From the NCBI GenBank assembly GCA_963575745.1, contig CAUYUJ010005780.1:122001-186000 (forward strand): a DNA stretch of 64,000 bases, in the 5' to 3' direction. The notes below the pieces were generated by a model that worked only from the letters and a program-made list of their open reading frames with translations, did not search any database and had not been told where the DNA came from. The position numbers were made by a program, and so were the translations under genes. Shown in pieces: positions 10,422 through 20,068 of the stretch (position 1 is its first letter; every line of letters starts with the position of its first letter). Source of the DNA: Prorocentrum cordatum. Its lineage: Eukaryota > Sar > Dinophyceae > Prorocentrales > Prorocentraceae.

Positions 10422-12113
10422 TCAGAAAGGGGCCTCATCTCCAGCGCGCGCGTCGAAGCAGTTCGGGTAGGAGGTCAGGGCGAGCGTCGCCAGGCAGATG
10501 CGCAGGGCGCGCCTCGACACCACTGCCCTCAGCATCATGCAAGACGGGGTCTTCACGACAGGGTCGTTCGCCGCTGGCGGCAGCATCGTGCGAGTCTCGT
10601 TCACCGGAGGGAGGTTGTTCGCCACCAGTGGCACCGACGTGCAGGGCGCGATCGTCGAGGCCGGGTCGTTCGCCACCAACGACAGCGGTGCGCGGGCGTC
10701 GTTCTGCCTGCGGGGGGCGTTCGCCACCGTCGGCAGCGCCCTGCAAGGCGTGGTCTTCGGGGCGAAGACGTCCGCCACAATCGGCCGCGCGAAGCGCGAA
10801 GCGGACCGCGTTCGGGGTGATGGGGTCGTGCGCCACCGGCAGCGGCATCGTGCAGGTTGTTTAGGAAGCCTCCGCCACCAACGTCAGCGCCATGCGGAAT
10901 TCGTTCAGCGCGAGGGGGGTGGGCACCTCCAGCGGCAGCAGCATGCGGGACGTGATCCTCTGGTCGGAGTCGTTCGCCACCAGCGGCAGCGTCGTGCAAG
11001 ACGCGGTCTTCGGGGCGGGGTCGTTCGCCACCAGCGGCAGCGTCTGCCCGCGCGTCGAAGCAGCGGTAGAACGGCCTGTTGTCCATCAAGACGGTGCGCC
11101 GCATGGCTCGCCAGCGCTCGCAGAACGTCTTGGTCGGGATCGATCGCGCCTCCTTGGCACCGATGCGGCGCATGGCGACGCAACGGCTCAACGACCGGAC
11201 CGCTAGGGATGGATGGCTGCCCAACCCCGCGGTGACCGCCAACAGTTCGGACAGGTAGAGCGTGCGGAACGCCATCAGCATCGACAGCAGCGGGAGGAAT
11301 ACGATCGCCACCAGCGGCAGCGCAATGCAGGCGAACGCTGGCAGGGACATCGCCATCGACACGAGATTCGGATCTACGAGCAGGAAGAGCGTGCAGAACA
11401 ACGTCAGCGACGACACCAGCGCGGCTAGCATCAGCGTCGGCCAGGAGAACGGCTTGGGGGGCATGCAATGGATCGGCGACGACTCCAGCGACACGAACGT
11501 CGGAACGTCGAACATGTAAAGTGTGCAGCACGACGCCAGCGGGGTTAGCACCAACGTCAGCAGATTGAGCGACTTGCAGGGAGACATCGGCAGCTGCGGC
11601 GGTATGGTCGGCAACTTTAGGGTCGGTTTCGGCTGGCAACCGTGGAACGGACGTAATTGGAACAGGGTGGTCGGCACCAACGCCTTCGCCGTCGGTGGGA
11701 TGCTGAAGAGGCTGTAGAAGGCCAGCAGAACGCCGTTGGGTGAACCTCACGAATGAAGGACGCCGCTGGCTGAAGCTCCTCGCTCGAGCAGGTGCCCAGG
11801 GGGAGGATTAGCAGCGGCGGCCTCCCGTGCCCGTCTCCGTGAGCACGCTCAGCTGCAGGAGGTACGAAAAGCTGAAACCGACAAAAATGACGAACACCGC
11901 GTCGTGGAGCGCCGCGTTGGAGGCCGAGAACTTGACGGATGCAGGACGGCGCAGGCAGAAGCCTGGCAGCGCCAGAAGCACTAGCAGCATCTTCGAGCGA
12001 GCGGGCCCAGACGGGGCGAATGGGTATGGAAGTGCGGCCAAAATCGCAGGGGGCGGATGCCCTCGAGAGAAAAGGCCATGGAATCCATTTCGGCCCCGAT
12101 TGGAGGTATCCCA
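10422..12113 (-). pseudogene. retroposed multi-pass membrane-protein gene copy
   Basis: Directly downstream of the spliced-leader relic at 12114-12134 a frame opens with MDSMAFSLEGIRPCDFG and then a hydrophobic stretch (MLLVLLALPGFCL; DAVFVIFVGFSFSYLLQLSV). After a stop near 11812, another frame from about 11680 carries at least four hydrophobic segments, such as MLAALVSSLTLFCTLFLL (about 11430-11375) and IALPLVAIVFLPLLSMLMAF (about 11320-11265). A basic stretch follows (FCERWRAMRRTVLMDNRPFY), then a 51-bp tandem repeat region. I recognise no family; an ion-channel-like or multi-pass surface protein is possible. The frame break and the leader at the 5' end argue for a processed, now non-functional copy, although an unspliced intron near 11800 would also explain the frame change. 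Confidence 0.45.
10531..11044 (-). repeat. 51-bp tandem repeat (17 codons), about ten units
   Basis: On the minus strand units begin CTGCCGCTGGTGGCGAAC and recur about every 51 bp, with two or three length variants. One frame reads LPLVANDPAPKTASCTT per unit, another DAAAGGERPRPEDRVLH. The LPLVA phrase echoes the hydrophobic region upstream (ALPLVAIVF), so the array may have grown from it. Confidence 0.75.
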
Positions 12114-12134
12114 CTTGAGCAAAAATGGTTACGG
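12114..12134 (-). other. spliced-leader relic
   Basis: Minus strand CCGTAACCATTTTTG + CTCAAG matches the dinoflagellate leader at 19 of 21 positions. It stands at the 5' end of the membrane-protein copy and is preceded on its strand by a CAT/CCTCAT microsatellite. Confidence 0.8.
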
Positions 12135-12330
12135 ATGAGGATGATGATGATGGTGATGATGATGGTGGTGATCGTGATGACGACGACGACAGCGACGACG
12201 ACGACAGCGACGACGACGAGGGTGATGATGATGATGATGATGATGGTGATGGTGATGATGGTGGTGATCGTGATCGTGATCGTGATTACGACGACGACGA
12301 CGACTACGACGACGACCAGGAGCTTTCGGG
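12135..12330. repeat. GAT/GAC trinucleotide tract
   Basis: GATGATGGTGAT and GACGACGACAG units fill the stretch from the leader relic onward. Confidence 0.9.
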
Positions 12331-13417
12331 CCCCTCCCCCATCTTTCCCTCCCCTCCCCATCTTTCCCTCGCTCTCTCTCTCTCTCTCTTTTTCTCTCTG
12401 TCTCTCTCTCTCTCTCCTTCTCTTCCCGTTCCCTTGCAACGGCGTGCAACCGCCCGAATTTCCGCCCGGAGTTGCGGCCACGCTCGCAGGACATGCGGTC
12501 TGCAAGCGGAGGCGGGTGTTCTCTCGGGACAGATTTTGGCAACCATGCTGCCCACTTACTGTTGCTGTCTGCAACCGGCCGGCGCCGTTGCGACAAGAAG
12601 CGCGCCGCAGTTTGGCAGGCCAGGGGATGATACGTTTCAGGGCTACATCGTGTCTTGCGCCGTCTTGGCTTTTTCTTCTTCTGCTACTTCCTCCTCCTCT
12701 TCTTCCTGATTCGTCCGGTCTGCGGCTGGCCGCGACTGCTCAGCTCGCAACCCAGCTTCGCGTAACGACTCTTCTGGCCTGCGGCTGGCGCAAGGAAGGG
12801 GGGAATTTCGTTAAGTTACTTTTCCGCCCGGCGGCTTTACGCCCAACAGTTTCCCCTATCGCCCGGTTGCGCGCAATGGCTCGCCTATTGCAGGCTGGCC
12901 TGTGCGCTGCCCTTGGTGCTTTGGGTTTCTCCTCCGCCTCTCCTCTGTCCTCCTCCTCCTCGGCCGCTCGCCCGGGCAATGATTGTCACGGACGGCTCCT
13001 TGAGTAGGCTCCTGTCTGCTGAGGGGGGGGGGCAGGATGTGTCCGCCCCGGCCGCTTCCAGTTCAGTGTCGTGGAGGGTCCTTTGGAGCTTCGTGGTTGC
13101 TCTCCACTCCTCTCTCTCCGAAACAACCGATGGTGATGACGGTGATGATGATGCTGCTGATGATGCTGATGACGATGCATGAATCTGATCGTGGTGGTGG
13201 TGATGATGACGCTGATGATGATGTGGAGGAAGAGAGTGCGCCGGAAGATGGCATGGAGTGAGAGGGGAGTGGAAGGAGGGTGGGGAAGCGAGAGATAGTG
13301 GAAGAGATGGAGGAGGGAAGGCGCTCCCCTCGCGCTTCTCGTCCACCCTCCTCCCACGTATTTCCCCAAACAGTGACTGCACTGAGCGGTTCCCGCCGAT
13401 GCTCCCAAGACGTCGGA
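12331..13417. other. no recognised gene
   Basis: CT-rich to 12425 (CTCTCTCT runs), then unique-looking sequence, then GATGAT-rich patches at 13130-13225. Frames on both strands are low-complexity. Confidence 0.5.
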
Positions 13418-13740
13418 TGTGTCCGCCGAGGTGTCGCCACGCTGCCGCCCGTGGGCGCCCCGTGGGCGGCGGCCCCTGCGCTGCGTGGGTCTGCCGTGGT
13501 CTCGCCGCGCTGCCGCCCCCGTGGGCGCCTCGTGGGCGCCCCTGCGGGCGGCCCGTGCGCTGGGTGTGCCCGCCGAGGTCTCGCCACGCGGCCGCCTCGT
13601 CGCCGCCCCGCGGGCGCTCGTCGCAGCCCCGGGGGCGCCCGCCACAATGCGCCGGGTCGCTCCGTCGAGGTGCCGCCCGTGCCGCAGTGTGGGCGCTCAC
13701 GGGCGCCCCTGTGCGCTCGGAGGGCTGCCTCGTGGGCGCC
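13418..13740. repeat. GC-rich tandem repeat, period about 71-77 bp
   Basis: Units start TGTCCGCCGAGGTGTCGCCA (13418), TCTGCCGTGGTCTCGCCG (13489) and TGCCCGCCGAGGTCTCGCCA (13566). Each continues with CGTGGGCGCC-type words. Later units are more degraded. Confidence 0.6.
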
Positions 13741-13754
13741 CCGTGGGCTGAGCT

Positions 13755-13992
13755 AATACCGCATGGCTTACACGACACGGCCTACACCACTCAGGTTTCA
13801 CCACGTAGCTCATACTACACATGTGACACCACTTTGTGTTCACTTTCAGTCTATATAACATCGATTGCCTGACATAGCCTGCACCACATACGTCACAACG
13901 CATATGTTTCACCCCCCTAAGGCACAACACGTGGCTTACACGGCATTGCTTACACCACATAGCTTGCACCGCGTAGCTTGCACCTCCACAAC
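13755..13992. repeat. degenerate CACCACATAGCTT repeats
   Basis: Words such as GCTTACAC, CACCACATA, TAGCTTGCACC and CACGTGGCTTACAC recur at irregular spacing. The cysteine-rich minus-strand frame across it is a by-product of the repeat. Confidence 0.5.
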
Positions 13993-16900
13993 GCAATAAT
14001 TCTCTATTCGGGGTCCGTGCTGACTAAACTATGACCCTTGTTCTCCATCTTCAACTCCAGAACCCGCTTGCTCCTCAATCATTCAATTCGTTGTCCACCT
14101 CCTCCTCCTCCTCCTCCTCCTCCTCCTCCTCCTCCCGTTTCCCATCCTTATCATCCTGAGTATCCTCCCGTCGCCTACCTTTTCCCTCGGGGATTTGTCT
14201 GCCCCAAAATCTCCTGAGATCCCGGCGTCACGATGCCTGAAAACTGGGCGGCCTGCTTGTCGGCTGAGCCGGAGATGACAGCTCGCATCTCTTCTTGTCA
14301 TCGTTCGGACGCCGATTCCCCGTCAACTGTTGGGTTTCGTGCGTGTTTCTCCAGATCATCCAGGGTGCTCCAAGATGGTCCGCACGACCTGGCGCTGAAC
14401 TGGCCGAGAAAAATGCAGACATCCGAGCGATGACAAATCTTGCGTGGCCTTGGCCGCTGCGCTGTCCCCGGAAGGGCCACGGCTGACGAGCAAGGCATAA
14501 CACCACTGGAGCACTGCCCCGTCCAGTGAGCACGCCTGGCGGCTCGCGGCTGTCCTGTGGGCGTAGCAGATGGCGTTGCTGGAATCAGCCGCCTACGCGC
14601 AGGAGTAACCCCAGGCAAGAGTGACATTTGGTGCGCGGCCCTGGAAGAGGCAAGAAAAACCACCCTCAGAATGAACACCCCGACAAGTGAAACCGTTCAG
14701 TCAGCGCACCCAAGGAAATAATCGAGCGGGGCAAGGCTGTTTAGTAAACGCCCAGCGCCGTTCAGTAAACGCCGTGCGGGCCCGCACCACACGTCACTCC
14801 GGCGAAGGGTCGCTCTTGCGCGTGGCCGAATTCGTGCTGGCGGAGATGGCGGAGCATGTCTCCCCCGGGCTTGCTCCTGGCCCCAGGAATTTCTCCCTAC
14901 TCTCGGTGCCCCCATACTCTCTTCCGCCGTGTCGCACTGGCTGCCCACTCGTCACGAGCTGCTGGCGATGAGCAAGTGTGTTCGACTTTTGGGCAGAGGA
15001 CGCTTGCGATGTGCCCCTCTCCAATTGAATTCGCGTGGCCCAGTTTGCGGAGTTGCATGATCTGTTTCCGAACTTATGCAAATATCGCAGATCTGCTCGT
15101 GCTTTCTCCTCCTTTTACCTATGTAATCCCTCTCGTGGTCCCCTCATCTCTGTGGATCTGGATTCCCTCTGCGTACGGATCCTAGACTGCCGCAATCGAC
15201 TCGCACGGGTGCGCTGCCTACTCTCCGCAACTTTTTCGAGGGCAAGCTCGGCAAGGTCCGCGAAAGGCAAGGCCCGCCCGGGCGCCGATGCTGCGGCCGG
15301 CTAAGGAGAAAAGGGCAGCAACACACTCAAGCAGAGGTGAGACGGGCAACAGAAGGAAGAGGAGATGAGACATGCGAGAATAAGGGGATATGAGAGAGAA
15401 AGGGTGGACGAGAGGATGGGAGAAAAAAGAGGATACGTCTGAGGAGGGCGAGGAAGACAGATGGTTCGCAGGAATGCCACGGGACAGTGATGACGATGAG
15501 AGCCCAGAGCAAGAGGGAAGCACAAGACAAGACACTGCATACGAAAAAGAAGTATTGGGGAAGGAGGAGAAGGGAAGTGGAGGGGGAGTAACAGGAGGTG
15601 GCGGATGGACGAATTAAAAAATACGGAGGGGGCGGAGGTGGGATGAGTAATGAGTACAGTCGATCTGCTACCATGTGGAGCGCCTCACCAAGAACGACAT
15701 CCTTTTGGGCACCCCCCAGAACTGCGTGGGTGCACGAAGAGCGCTAGAGGAACAAACATAGAAAGACCTGAGGAACAACACCTTCCGAGCACGAACCGTT
15801 CCTTGCTTCAGCGTCTTGGCCGTGAGGCGAAGGGGGGTGGACGGCTGGGAGAGGCTCCCGCGTGCGCGCGGCGGGTGGGCGCCGCCGACGCCCCTGCGTC
15901 ACCTCCTGGGCTTTATGTTGCCAAGCCACACGGCCACCTGTGGGCGGATGCCCCGGCAAGTAGCGCGCGAGGGCGCTCGCGCTTCTCGGATGATGCAAGA
16001 TGGCTCAGGTCGGACTGCGTCGCCTCCTCATGGCCCCAATAGGCCCTCAACAATCTCCAAGATGGGCCTGATGTGGCCCCCAATCATCCACAACACGTCC
16101 ACCTGGAAGCCCACATCAAATGTAAACCGCGCTCTTGTGAGCGCAGCTTTGCATTTCCGACTTCCGATGGGACTCAGAGGCCTCTGGATGGCTCTCGATA
16201 TTGACCCACAGGCTGAGAGGGTCTCAACGGATTCCAAGAACACACCAACAAGTTAGCACGAGGCCCTCAAGATGCCGTCTGCTGTGTTCAAATTGGTGGA
16301 GCTGATTAATGATGTGAGATGAGTTGTTCGTTAATGGCCTCCAGCATTGCCCGCATTGGACCCTAAAAATGCCCATCAATGAACCAATGTCTATCCCAAA
16401 TCGGGATTCAATCAAGAAACTCCAATAGTCTCAACCTGAAAGCCATTATACGGCCAAACGTTGAACTAGAGCTAAGATGCTTTATATAGGCGAAGCCAGA
16501 CTCAGTCAACTTGCACGCCGCATCAGTCAACGCTCAACTAAACCACGCCGAACTCAGCGCAGCCTAAGCAATCTAAGCTAATCGCAAGGATCGAATATCG
16601 ACACTGGTATGAGCGGTGGGCGGCGAATCGGGGCGGGCGGGATAACATGGCCGAGGATGCGGATTGGGTCTAGCGCGGACGAGCGCGATCTATACCATAA
16701 TCTCGGTCTCCTTTGAACCCTCCTGCGCCCTCCTCTTGCGCACTGTCTCTGCGGATCTCGCACAGGCCGCGGCACTTCCCCCCCAGGCTTCCCAGACTCC
16801 CAGCTCCCGAAACCCTCCGCCCCGACTCCTACGTTTGCTCGGCACGGTACCGCGGCACAGCCGGGCTCCAATGGTCCCCAGCTCCCCGAGAGCCTTTCTC

Positions 16901-17065
16901 AAGGTCCTGAAGACCCTCCGCCCCGACCCCTGCACTGTCGCACGGCATCGCGATACCCCCCCCCCCTCCGCGCTCCACAGGCCCCCACCTCCTCGAGCCC
17001 CTCCGCCCCGCCCCGCCCCCCTCGATTGTCGCACTGCACGACGCTGCTACATGCCCCCACGAAAC
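13993..17065. other. no recognised gene
   Basis: Holds a CTC microsatellite (14096-14134), the repeat at 14590-14830, a purine-rich patch (15300-15610) and a lower-GC stretch (16240-16570). I found no domain in any frame. Confidence 0.45.
14590..14830 (+). repeat. GAGTGACC dispersed repeat, copy 1
   Basis: Two modules. CTACGCGCAGGAGTAACC..GCAAGAGTGACATTTGGTGC (14592-14635) recurs at 17759-17805 and 59081-59123. GCCCGCACC..GTCACTCCGGCGAAGGGTCG (14780-14813) recurs at 17874-17905, 59193-59222, 59418-59452 and 59629-59665. Confidence 0.65.
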
Positions 17066-17225
17066 AAAGCCAGGACGAGGACAGCATCCGGCGAGGACAA
17101 ATCGAGAATCTCGGAGATCGGGCGGCTCCAGAAGATGTATCGGGCGCTGAAGCCCTGCCAGCGCGGTCCAGAACGCTCTGGAACGGATTCATCCTCGTCC
17201 CTGCCCAGTCCGACCCCGAGCTCTC
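17066..17225 (+). repeat. GGCGAGGA dispersed repeat, copy 1
   Basis: Shares CCAGGACGAGGA, GGCGAGGA, ATCGAGAA, CTCTGGAACG and ATCCTCGTCC..GCCC, in order, with 63066-63240, and partially with 27480-27600. Flanking sequence from 17226 to 17758 shows no gene. Confidence 0.7.
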
Positions 17226-17758
17226 CAGACTGGCCACGCGAGCGACTCACTTCCCTGTGGTCTGACTCTCCTCCAGGCTGCGAAGAGCGAACCGCAGTAG
17301 TTATCCTCTTGGGTTGGACCGAATGGGGGTTAGCGAAGCAAGCCACGTAGCTGACTCCACCGACGCCCCCGGAAGACAGAGGAGCCAAAATGTACAGAGG
17401 AAAGCGCCGAGCTGCAGATATCGTAGCCGCGCCTGTCCTCAATCCCCCATATTCTGGGAACAAGGGAAAGCGACACCACCACCACTGGAGCGAGAAGCCA
17501 GGAGAAACCCTCCTCACTCGATACGGTGTCCGATCCCCGTTCGAGACGTCCCCTATCCTCAGAGCAGCTCGGATAGGCATCGTGGACCTGGTCGCTGGAG
17601 GTGTCGCCCCTGCAATTGGTGGTGTCGCTCTTCCCAAAACTACGATGACTTGATCTTCCCAATGCGGGATCCCCAGAAGTCTCGATCCGGTCAACAAAGA
17701 CGGGCTCCTTCATGCAAGTGTCCTTTGATGGTACGAGCGCGGCGAGGGCCTTTACCGG

Positions 17759-17905
17759 CTACGCGTACGAGTGACCCTGTGCAAGAGTGACCTTTGGTGC
17801 GCGGCTTTCGGGGGCCGCGAGGGGGGGCTAAACCCAAACGTGCAGGCCACTGCTGGGGGGACCCCTGTGAGCCCGCACCCAAGGTCATTTCCAATAGAGG
17901 GCCAT
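17759..17905 (+). repeat. GAGTGACC dispersed repeat, copy 2
   Basis: Both modules are present in the order seen at 14590 and 59081, with GGTGCGCGGC and a GGGGGCCGCG run between them. Confidence 0.65.
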
Positions 17906-17925
17906 TTTGACGTGAAAACTGCTTT

Positions 17926-18160
17926 AGAGTTTGAGTGGGTCGATTATGGCAAACACGACCGCCCTGGAATCTCTGAGGAATCTTTCTCGCGAATTCCCAC
18001 GAATCTCCAATCTCGAAAAAATCTCCCCGCGAATCTCAAACAAATCTTCGCGTCTTGAAAAGATCCCAATGAATTTCAAACAGATCTTCGCGCGAAAAAA
18101 ACTTCCAACGCATTTCAAAATTATCCCGGCGAAAGACCCAATCATGCGCAATTGTGAATA
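17926..18160. repeat. AATCTC/CGCGAAT short repeats flanking the 91-bp array
   Basis: Degenerate repeats of CGCGAATCTCAAACAAATC and GAATTTCAAACAGATCTTCG, noticeably less GC-rich than the surroundings. Confidence 0.5.
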
Positions 18161-18189
18161 CCGCGTTGTGGGTACCGCTTTCGGTGGAA

Positions 18190-19215
18190 CTCCATATGGG
18201 GTCACGAACCGTGTGAGGGGTGTGCCCAAATGCGCGTCGGGCGCATGCGGTCTGTGACATTGGGGCCTTCGATGGAACTCCCTGTGGGGCCACAAACCGT
18301 GTGAGGGGTGCGCCGAAATGGGTGGCGTTCCCCGCATGCGGACCCTGCCACTAGGGCCTTCGGTGGAGCTCCCTGTGGGGCCACGAACCCTGTTGGGCCA
18401 CAAACTGTGCGAGGGCTGTTCCGAAATGGGTGGCGGTCCCTGCCGCTGGGGCCTTCGGTGGAGCTCCCTTGTGGAGCCACGATCCTCGTGAGGGGTGTGC
18501 CGAAATGGGTGGCGGTCCCCGCATGCGGACCCTGCCGCTGGGGCCTTCGGTGGAGCTCCCTGTGGGGCCACGATCCTCGTGAGGGGTGTGCCGAAATGGG
18601 TGGCGGTCACCGCATGCGGACCCTGCCGCTGGGGCCTTCGATGGAGCTCCCTGTGGGGCCACGATCCTCGTGAGGGGTGTGCCGAAATGGGTGGCGGTCC
18701 CAGCATGCGGACCCTGTCACTGGGGCCTTCGGTGGAGCTCCCCGTGGGGCCACGATCCTCGTGAGGGGTGTGCCAAAAAGGGTGGCGGTCCCCGCATGCG
18801 GACCCTGCCGCTGGGGCCTTCGGTGGAGCTCCCCGTGGGGACACGATCCTCGTGAGGGATGTTCCAAAAAGGGTGGCGGTCCCCGCATGCGAACCCTGCC
18901 GCTGGGGCCTTCGGTGGAGCTCCTTGTGGGGCCACGATCCTCGTGAGGGGTGTGCCGAAAAGGGTGGCGGTCCCCTGCCGCTGGGGCCTTCGATGGAGCT
19001 CCCTGTGGGGCCACGATCCTCGTGAGGGGTGTGCCGAAATGGGTGGCGGTCCCCGCATGCGGACCCTGCTACTAGGGGTTTCGGTGGAGCTCCCTGTGGG
19101 GTCACGATCCTTGTGAGGGGTGTGCCAAAATGGGTGGCGGTCCCCGCATGCGGACCCTGCCACTGGGGCCTTCGGTGGAGCTCCCTGTGGGGCCACGAAC
19201 CTTGTGAGAGGTGTG
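18190..19215. repeat. 91-bp satellite array, about 12 units
   Basis: The anchor GTGAGGGGTGTGCC recurs at 18213, 18301, 18407, 18489, 18580, 18671, 18762, 18852, 18943, 19022, 19113 and 19204. Most spacings are 90-91 bp; the one of 79 bp reflects loss of the GCATGCGGACC segment. Because 91 is not divisible by 3 and the unit lacks stops, a 618-codon minus-strand frame runs through it; that frame is not a gene. Confidence 0.95.
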
Positions 19216-19440
19216 CCAGAATCGGATGGGCATGCGGAGAGCACAAGCAAGGGATAGGAGGAGGGAGGAGGGGGAGGGGGCAGCGGGAGGGAGGAGGGGG
19301 GGAGGAGAGGAGAGGAACGAAGAGGAGAAGAGAAGAGACGCGGGGCGCTGTCTCTTCAAAACGAAGACCCAACACGACAAAATGGTTGGGAACAAATGTC
19401 GCGCCTTCAACATCTCCAACGGATCTCCGCTGGAATTTTT
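19216..19440 (-). repeat. GTGTTGGG composite element, leader portion
   Basis: On the minus strand, CCCAACCATTTTGTCGTG, TTGGGTCTTCGTTTTGAAG and AGACAGCGCCCCGCG, then a CT-rich tract, then the 91-bp array. The same order recurs at 30811-31085 and 34925-35460 on the plus strand. Confidence 0.7.
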
Positions 19441-19727
19441 CTGTAGATTCGCCACATATGGTCCAGAGATTTCCGCACGCAAGAGATATGCCAGAGATTT
19501 GCCAGAGATGTTCCGGAAATTTGTCCGAGAGTTCTGCACGCCGGAGATTTGCTGGGGTATGTTCCGGAGACTCTGGGAATGCCCAAAGACAATCTGGAGA
19601 TTTCCCCAGAGATGTGTCATCCAGAGGGCCCAGGTCGCGTTTGCCATGTTGGCCCAATCTATAGGGCGGAAAAACGGCAAAACATCTCCGTCCTGGTTCC
19701 CTGCAGGTGCAGGCGCCTCCTATCTGG
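19441..19727. other. AGAGATTT-rich stretch, no gene
   Basis: Repeated CCAGAGATTTGCC and GTTCCGGA words to about 19610, then unremarkable sequence. Confidence 0.4.
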
Positions 19728-19896
19728 AAGCCCGAAATGGGACGGATGGGTACGAGGCCCACCGCAGAATGCTGTCCCAAACCGACAGCGGCCGACGCTG
19801 GGCAGGCGGCCTTCTGTCTTTAATGGACACTGCCCGCGGCGGCGCGGACATCGAGTCCTGCTAAAAATTGCCGGTCTTTGCACCCATTCTTTCCGC
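19728..19896 (+). repeat. R1 dispersed repeat, copy D
   Basis: AATGCTGTCCCAAACCGACA, GCGGCCGACGCTGGGC, ATGGACACTGCCCGCGGC and CCATTCTTTCCGC match copies B and C. The upstream GAGGCCCACCGC is shared with copy B. The next stretch, to 20068, holds no gene. Confidence 0.7.
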
Positions 19897-20068
19897 ACTT
19901 TGCCTTCCCCCCTCCCCCATACCCCCTCTGCGTGCGGCGCGTGGCTGACGCAATTTCTCTGGATGTCACAATAGTGGGGGGGGGTACAAAAATGTTTGAC
20001 GGCTCGTTTTGGACCCCCCCTTGGGAGGCAAATGAGGGTCCAAAATCGAGACCCTCCCGAAACCTTGT

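Noticed and set aside
17924-19780. 618-codon open frame
   Set aside because: It is the 91-bp satellite read through all three frames, with no non-repeat protein similarity.
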